A stretch of 64,000 nt of DNA from Bradyrhizobium symbiodeficiens (lineage in GTDB: Bacteria; Pseudomonadota; Alphaproteobacteria; Rhizobiales; Xanthobacteraceae). The notes below the pieces were generated by a model. That model had not been told where the DNA came from, made no database searches, and saw nothing but the letters and a program-made list of their open reading frames with translations. The position numbers and the translations under genes were made by a program. The stretch is from the NCBI RefSeq assembly GCF_002266465.3, contig NZ_CP029427.2, forward strand, positions 6,140,501 to 6,204,500, written 5' to 3'. Below, one piece after another: positions 60,264 to 64,000 of this stretch (position 1 is the first letter of the stretch; each line of letters starts with the position of its first letter).

Positions 60264-60787
60264 AGCCCCACCACCTTCAGCCGCAGCGCGGTGCTCTGGC
60301 GGTGATGGGCGTGGGTGATGGCGATGGCGAGCGCGTCGGCGGCGTCGGCGGACGGCGGCTCGGCCTTCGGCAGCAAAATCTTCAGCATCATCGCGATCTG
60401 CTGCTTGTCGGCATGGCCGGCACCGACCACGGTCTTCTTGACCTGGTTCGGCGCATACTCGGCGACACTGATGCCGAACATCGCGGGCGCGAGCATGGCG
60501 ACGCCGCGGGCCTGGCCGAGCTTCAGCGTCGCAACGCCGTCCTTGTTGACGAAGGTCTGCTCGACCGCGGCTTCCATCGGCTTGTGGCTGGAGAGCACGG
60601 AAGCGAGCCCCTCGTGGATCGCGAGCAACCGGCTTGCCAGCGGCAAATCGTCCGGCGGTTCCACCGAGCCGCAGGCGACGTAGATCAGGCGATTGCCGTC
60701 AGCCTCGATCACGCCCCAGCCGGTGCGGCGCAGGCCGGGGTCGATGCCGATGATACGAACGGGGCCGCGAATCGGGAGTGCAGTCAT
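60260..60787 (-). CDS. ruvC: RuvC, Holliday-junction resolvase
   Basis: A 175-residue dimeric endonuclease. Acidic catalytic residues: Asp16 in IIGIDPGLRRTGWG, Glu in AAVEQTFVNKD (about 75) and the C-terminal pair in SADAADALAIAI (about 146-149). First gene of ruvCAB, 72 bp after yebC. Confidence 0.97.
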   Translation of the reverse strand: MTALPIRGPVRIIGIDPGLRRTGWGVIEADGNRLIYVACGSVEPPDDLPLASRLLAIHEGLASVLSSHKPMEAAVEQTFVNKDGVATLKLGQARGVAMLAPAMFGISVAEYAPNQVKKTVVGAGHADKQQIAMMLKILLPKAEPPSADAADALAIAITHAHHRQSTALRLKVVGL

Positions 60788-60859
60788 GGGCCAGTGATAG
60801 CGGCTGGCCGGGAGGAGCGAAACAGAAACAGAACGAAAGTCCCCGGGGAAAGCGAGCCC

Positions 60860-61606
60860 CTACCCGCCCATCTTCGCCATCAGCGCGTCCGACACCTCGA
60901 AATTGGCGTAGACTTGCTGGACGTCGTCGTGCTCGTTGAGCAAATCCATCAGCTTAAGCAGCTTCTCGCCGGTCTCGTCGTCGACTGTAACAGTGTTCTG
61001 CGGCTTCCAGATCAGCGCGGCCTTGCGGGGCTCGCCGAACTTGGCTTCCAGCGCCTTGGCGACGTCGCGATAGCCTTCGGTCGAGGCGTAGATCTCGTGG
61101 CCGCCTTCGCCGGAGACGACGTCGTCGGCGCCGGCCTCGATCGCGGCATCGAGCATGGCGTCGTCGGAGGCGACACTGCGGTCGTACTCGATGATGCCGG
61201 TACGGTCGAACATGAAGGACACCGAGCCGGTTTCGCCGAGATTGCCGCCCGATTTGGTGAAGAAGGAGCGGATGTCGGAGGCGGCGCGATTGCGGTTGTC
61301 GGTCAGCGCCTCGACGATGACGGCGACGCCGCCGGGGCCATAGCCCTCGTAGCGGATCTCGTCATAGTTCTCGCCCTCGTTGCCGAGCGCTTTCTTGACG
61401 GCGCGCTCGATATTGTCCTTCGGCATGTTCTCCTGACGCGCCGCGATGATCGCCGCACGCAGGCGCGGGTTCATGTTGGGGTCGGGCGTGCCGAGCTTGG
61501 CAGCGACGGTGATTTCCCGCGCCAGCTTGCCGAACAGCTTCGACTTCTGGGCATCCTGCCGCCCCTTGCGGTGCATGATGTTCTTGAATTGGGAATGTCC
61601 GGCCAT
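60860..61606 (-). CDS. YebC/PmpR-family regulatory protein
   Basis: A 248-residue protein starting MAGHSQFKNIMHRKGRQDAQ, the invariant YebC N-terminus, with GYGPGGVAVIVEALTDNRNR and ITVAAKLGTPDPNMNPRLRA. Family members bind DNA or act on ribosomes stalled at proline stretches. The yebC-ruvC order is conserved across many bacteria. Confidence 0.96.
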   Translation of the reverse strand: MAGHSQFKNIMHRKGRQDAQKSKLFGKLAREITVAAKLGTPDPNMNPRLRAAIIAARQENMPKDNIERAVKKALGNEGENYDEIRYEGYGPGGVAVIVEALTDNRNRAASDIRSFFTKSGGNLGETGSVSFMFDRTGIIEYDRSVASDDAMLDAAIEAGADDVVSGEGGHEIYASTEGYRDVAKALEAKFGEPRKAALIWKPQNTVTVDDETGEKLLKLMDLLNEHDDVQQVYANFEVSDALMAKMGG

Positions 61607-61809
61607 GCGTGGTCTCTCGGGGAATCGTCAGCCAAAGGTGATCGCGGAAAGCGCGGCCTTATAAGCCGCCAACTGCCCGGAATGAAAGAGGTTCTACGAC
61701 TTTAAGGTAGTATCGTAGCACATCAGCCCAAAAGTCAGGCAACGTTAACCCTGATTTCATTCCGGCTTGCGAAAATAGCGTTTGCTCGTCCTCCGACAAG
61801 AGAGACCTG

Positions 61810-63558
61810 ATGGCGTTCGGACTATTTCGGAAGCGTCTGCCGGACATGGCTGCGCCTGCGACCGCCACGGCGGCTCCGCAGCCGGCGGCCCATTCCGAGC
61901 CCGTTCCCGCGGTCGAAACTGATTCGGCCCGGGAGATACTGGAACTGCTTGAACTCGAGCTGGGCGCCATGATCCGCCAGCTCGAGCGCGCCGCCAATTC
62001 GGTGGCGGGCGGCGCCGAGGCGACGGCCACGACGCTTGCCGCCATCCGCGATCGCACCGATGCCCTGACCGGCCGGACCAACGCCGCGCAATCGACCGCC
62101 TCCACCTTCGCCCAAGCCGCCGACAAGTTCACCCGGTCCGCGCTGGGGATCGGCGCGCAGGTTCGCGAGGCCGGCAAGCTCGCGGACGAGGCCAGCGCTG
62201 CGGCGCAGGAAGCCCGTGCCAACGTCGATCGCCTGCGCGAATCCTCCGCCGCCATCGGCAACGTCGTCAATCTGATCGCGCAGATCGCGCGGCAGACGAC
62301 GCTGCTCGCGCTCAACTCGACGATCGAGGCCGCGCGCGCCGGCGCAGCCGGCAGAGGCTTTGCGGTCGTCGCGACCGAGGTCAAGGCCCTCGCGGTGCAG
62401 ACGCAAGGCGCCACTGAAGAGATCACAAAGAAGATCGACGCGCTGCAGCGCGACGCGGCCGGCTCCGCGGAGGCCGTGCACCGCATTTCGCAGGCGATCG
62501 AGGCGATCCGGCCGGTGTTCGAGACCGTCAACGGCGCGGTCGCCGAACAGAACGCCACCACCAGCGAAGTTTCCGGCAACGCCGCCAGCGCCTCGGAGTT
62601 CATCGTCTCGGTCGGCGAGAGCGCTGCCGAGATCGACGCCGCGACCAAGGCAGCCGAGAGCCACGGCGAGAACGTCGCCAGCGCCGGCAAGGCCGTGACC
62701 ACCTTCGCACAGAAGCTGAAATCGCGTTGCGCGGTGCTGCTCGGCCAGAGCGAGCACGACGACCGCCGCAAGACCGAGCGGCTGCCGTGCCATCTGAAGC
62801 TCGAAACCGCGCGCGGCGTGATGCCGGTCTATGAAATTGCGATGGACGGCGTGCTGATCGGCGGCGCGGAAGCAGGCCGGCTTGGACCGCAAGCGATCAT
62901 CGAAGGCACCCTCGAAGCCGTCGGCGCCTGCCGCTTGCGCGTGATCGAGCAATCCAAGGCCGGCGCCCGTGCGCAATTCGTCAGCCCCAATGCCGAGCTC
63001 CGCGAAAAGATCGAGGACAGGCTCTGGTCGATCCACGAAGAGAACACCGAGTTCGTCACCCGCGCCATGGAGGCGGGCAACGCGCTGACGAAGATATTTG
63101 AACAAGCGGTTGCGCGCGGCGAAGTCAAAATCGACGACCTCTTCGACACCGACTATGCCGAAATCGCCGGAACCGATCCGCAGCAATACCGCACGAAATA
63201 TCTCGACTGGGCCGACCGCGCCCTGCCACCGTTCCAGGAAGCCTTTCTGGCCAAGGACCAGCGCATGGCGTTCTGCGCTATGGTCGACCGCAACGGCTTC
63301 CTGCCGGTGCATAACAGGATCTATTCGCATCCGCAGCGGCCGGGCGACGCCGCCTGGAACACGGCCAACAGCCGCAACCGGAGGATCTTCAACGATCCGG
63401 CGGGGTTGGCGGCCGCACGCAACCTGCGCTCGTATCTGGTGCAGAGCTATGCGCGCGACATGGGCAATGGGAATACGGTGATGATGCGCGAGATCGACGT
63501 CCCGATCCGCGTGCAGGGCCGGCACTGGGGTGGATTCCGCACGGCTTACAAGCTCTAG
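61810..63558 (+). CDS. Soluble chemoreceptor with PilZ-like domain and C-terminal Cache-like sensor
   Basis: A 582-residue protein without membrane segments. Order is unusual: short N-terminal tail, MCP signalling domain (about 45-310; tip TTLLALNSTIEAARAGAAGR at about 163), then a PilZ-like domain (about 316-397; the RxxxR motif is in DRRKTERLPC, while the second motif YEIAMDG is degenerate), then a sensory domain of about 180 residues (…GFLPVHNRIYSHPQRPGDAA … GRHWGGFRTAYKL). The C-terminal part resembles Cache-like sensors found at the end of alphaproteobacterial receptors. It may link c-di-GMP or a metabolite to taxis. Confidence 0.85.
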   Translation: MAFGLFRKRLPDMAAPATATAAPQPAAHSEPVPAVETDSAREILELLELELGAMIRQLERAANSVAGGAEATATTLAAIRDRTDALTGRTNAAQSTASTFAQAADKFTRSALGIGAQVREAGKLADEASAAAQEARANVDRLRESSAAIGNVVNLIAQIARQTTLLALNSTIEAARAGAAGRGFAVVATEVKALAVQTQGATEEITKKIDALQRDAAGSAEAVHRISQAIEAIRPVFETVNGAVAEQNATTSEVSGNAASASEFIVSVGESAAEIDAATKAAESHGENVASAGKAVTTFAQKLKSRCAVLLGQSEHDDRRKTERLPCHLKLETARGVMPVYEIAMDGVLIGGAEAGRLGPQAIIEGTLEAVGACRLRVIEQSKAGARAQFVSPNAELREKIEDRLWSIHEENTEFVTRAMEAGNALTKIFEQAVARGEVKIDDLFDTDYAEIAGTDPQQYRTKYLDWADRALPPFQEAFLAKDQRMAFCAMVDRNGFLPVHNRIYSHPQRPGDAAWNTANSRNRRIFNDPAGLAAARNLRSYLVQSYARDMGNGNTVMMREIDVPIRVQGRHWGGFRTAYKL

Positions 63559-63736
63559 AGCCTGGTCCGAAAATATGTGCCGCATCTTCTCGAACGGAAT
63601 AGCGAAATAAGGCGCGAAATACGCCTGAGTGCACGCTCAGGCAAGACGCCGGCCGCGAATCATCCTTTTAAGCGGATTGGAATGGGAATGCCGCCGTGAG
63701 CCGGGTTTACGGCTCTGACTGGAGGACTCATCGAAC

Positions 63737-64000
63737 ATGTCTGTCGTACAACTTGCAGTCATGGACACCGGCTCCAACCGCACGCTCGCCGAGCGGCTGA
63801 TTGATCAGCTCGCCGACCGCATCGGCGGCCTCGGCGTGGAACTCGCCGATATCGCCGGCAACGTCCAGGAAGTCGCCAACCGCGTCGCAAACCAGTCGGA
63901 ACGGTTCCACCATCTCCAGGAGACCGCCGAGACGATGGTCTCGGCCAACCACGATATCGCCAATGCATCGCAGGCCGTGCAAACCACCACGTCGGCGGCG
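63737..64000 (+). CDS. Chemoreceptor-like protein, N-terminal part (cut by window edge)
   Basis: An open frame from ATG 63737 (GGAGGA about 15 bases upstream) to the window end, 88 codons, starting MSVVQLAVMDTGSNRTLAER. It continues as a heptad-rich helix (LADIAGNVQEVANRVANQSE … ETAETMVSANHDIANASQAV), as seen at the start of soluble MCP signalling domains. It follows another chemoreceptor by 178 bp. A GCCTGAG/CTCAGGC hairpin (63623-63642) lies in the gap. The rest of the protein is outside the window. Confidence 0.75.
   Translation, partial: MSVVQLAVMDTGSNRTLAERLIDQLADRIGGLGVELADIAGNVQEVANRVANQSERFHHLQETAETMVSANHDIANASQAVQTTTSAA

Overview
The window is 64 kb of GC-rich alphaproteobacterial chromosome. 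Gene content and style (TolQRA, RuvCAB, DUF1488 and DUF2852 proteins, soluble PAS chemoreceptors, GTGGGCA-type and CTCCCTGGGG-type intergenic palindromes, many TRAP and ABC uptake operons) point to Bradyrhizobium or a close relative. This is inference from family resemblance, not a database match. No tRNA, rRNA, CRISPR array, integrase, transposase or prophage gene was seen.

Layout. (1) 1-2075, minus: tolQ-tolR-tolA, with tolA running off the left edge. (2) 2.5-8 kb: a CysE-like protein missing two active-site residues, a fatty-acid desaturase, a DUF2852 membrane protein under an apparent TetR operator, and a DGPF/YciI pair. (3) 8.2-15 kb: a three-PAS soluble chemoreceptor, an SDR, small secreted proteins, then an ECF42-type sigma factor with DGPF, SRPBCC and VOC partners. 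Four transcription units in 6.6-15.1 kb share one promoter pattern (TGTCGG, 17-18 bp, CGTC), which I read as the regulon of that sigma factor. (4) 15-20 kb: a 2-hydroxyacid dehydrogenase, a divergent tetR/GST pair with a shared operator, and an Aer-like chemoreceptor. (5) 20-28 kb: a five-gene minus-strand operon, hyuA-hyuB-dctP-dctQ-dctM (ATP-dependent hydantoinase/oxoprolinase plus TRAP uptake), behind a good sigma-54 promoter. Beyond its 3' end lie a repeat element and a broken duplicate of the dctM tail. (6) 28-36 kb: sirtuin, small hypotheticals, SDR, a frameshifted NCS2 nucleobase permease, dctA and an ABC-F ATPase. (7) 36-45 kb: a spermidine/putrescine-type ABC importer, an HcnABC-like flavin/iron-sulphur amine dehydrogenase, a second HcnC-like oxidase and a RidA protein, with a divergent LysR regulator. 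(8) 45-56 kb: a second large catabolic operon with N-carbamoyl-amino-acid hydrolase, polar amino-acid ABC importer with two binding proteins, PuuE-like deacetylase-fold hydrolase, hydantoin racemase, family-5 binding protein and amidohydrolase, with divergent LysR and glutamine amidotransferase genes. (9) 56-64 kb: ybgC, a metallophosphoesterase, ruvB-ruvA-ruvC, yebC and two chemoreceptors, the last cut by the right edge.

How it fits together: the outer genes are the conserved ruv-ybgC-tol locus, here split by about 55 kb of mostly accessory uptake and nitrogen-compound catabolism. Regions 5, 7 and 8 together look like scavenging of cyclic ureides, carbamoylated amino acids and opine- or hydroxyproline-like amino acids, each with its own importer. 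The main points worth a second look are the ECF42 promoter set, the paired TetR operators, the sigma-54 promoter of the hyu-TRAP operon, the two hydantoin-type operons and the atypical CysE homologue.
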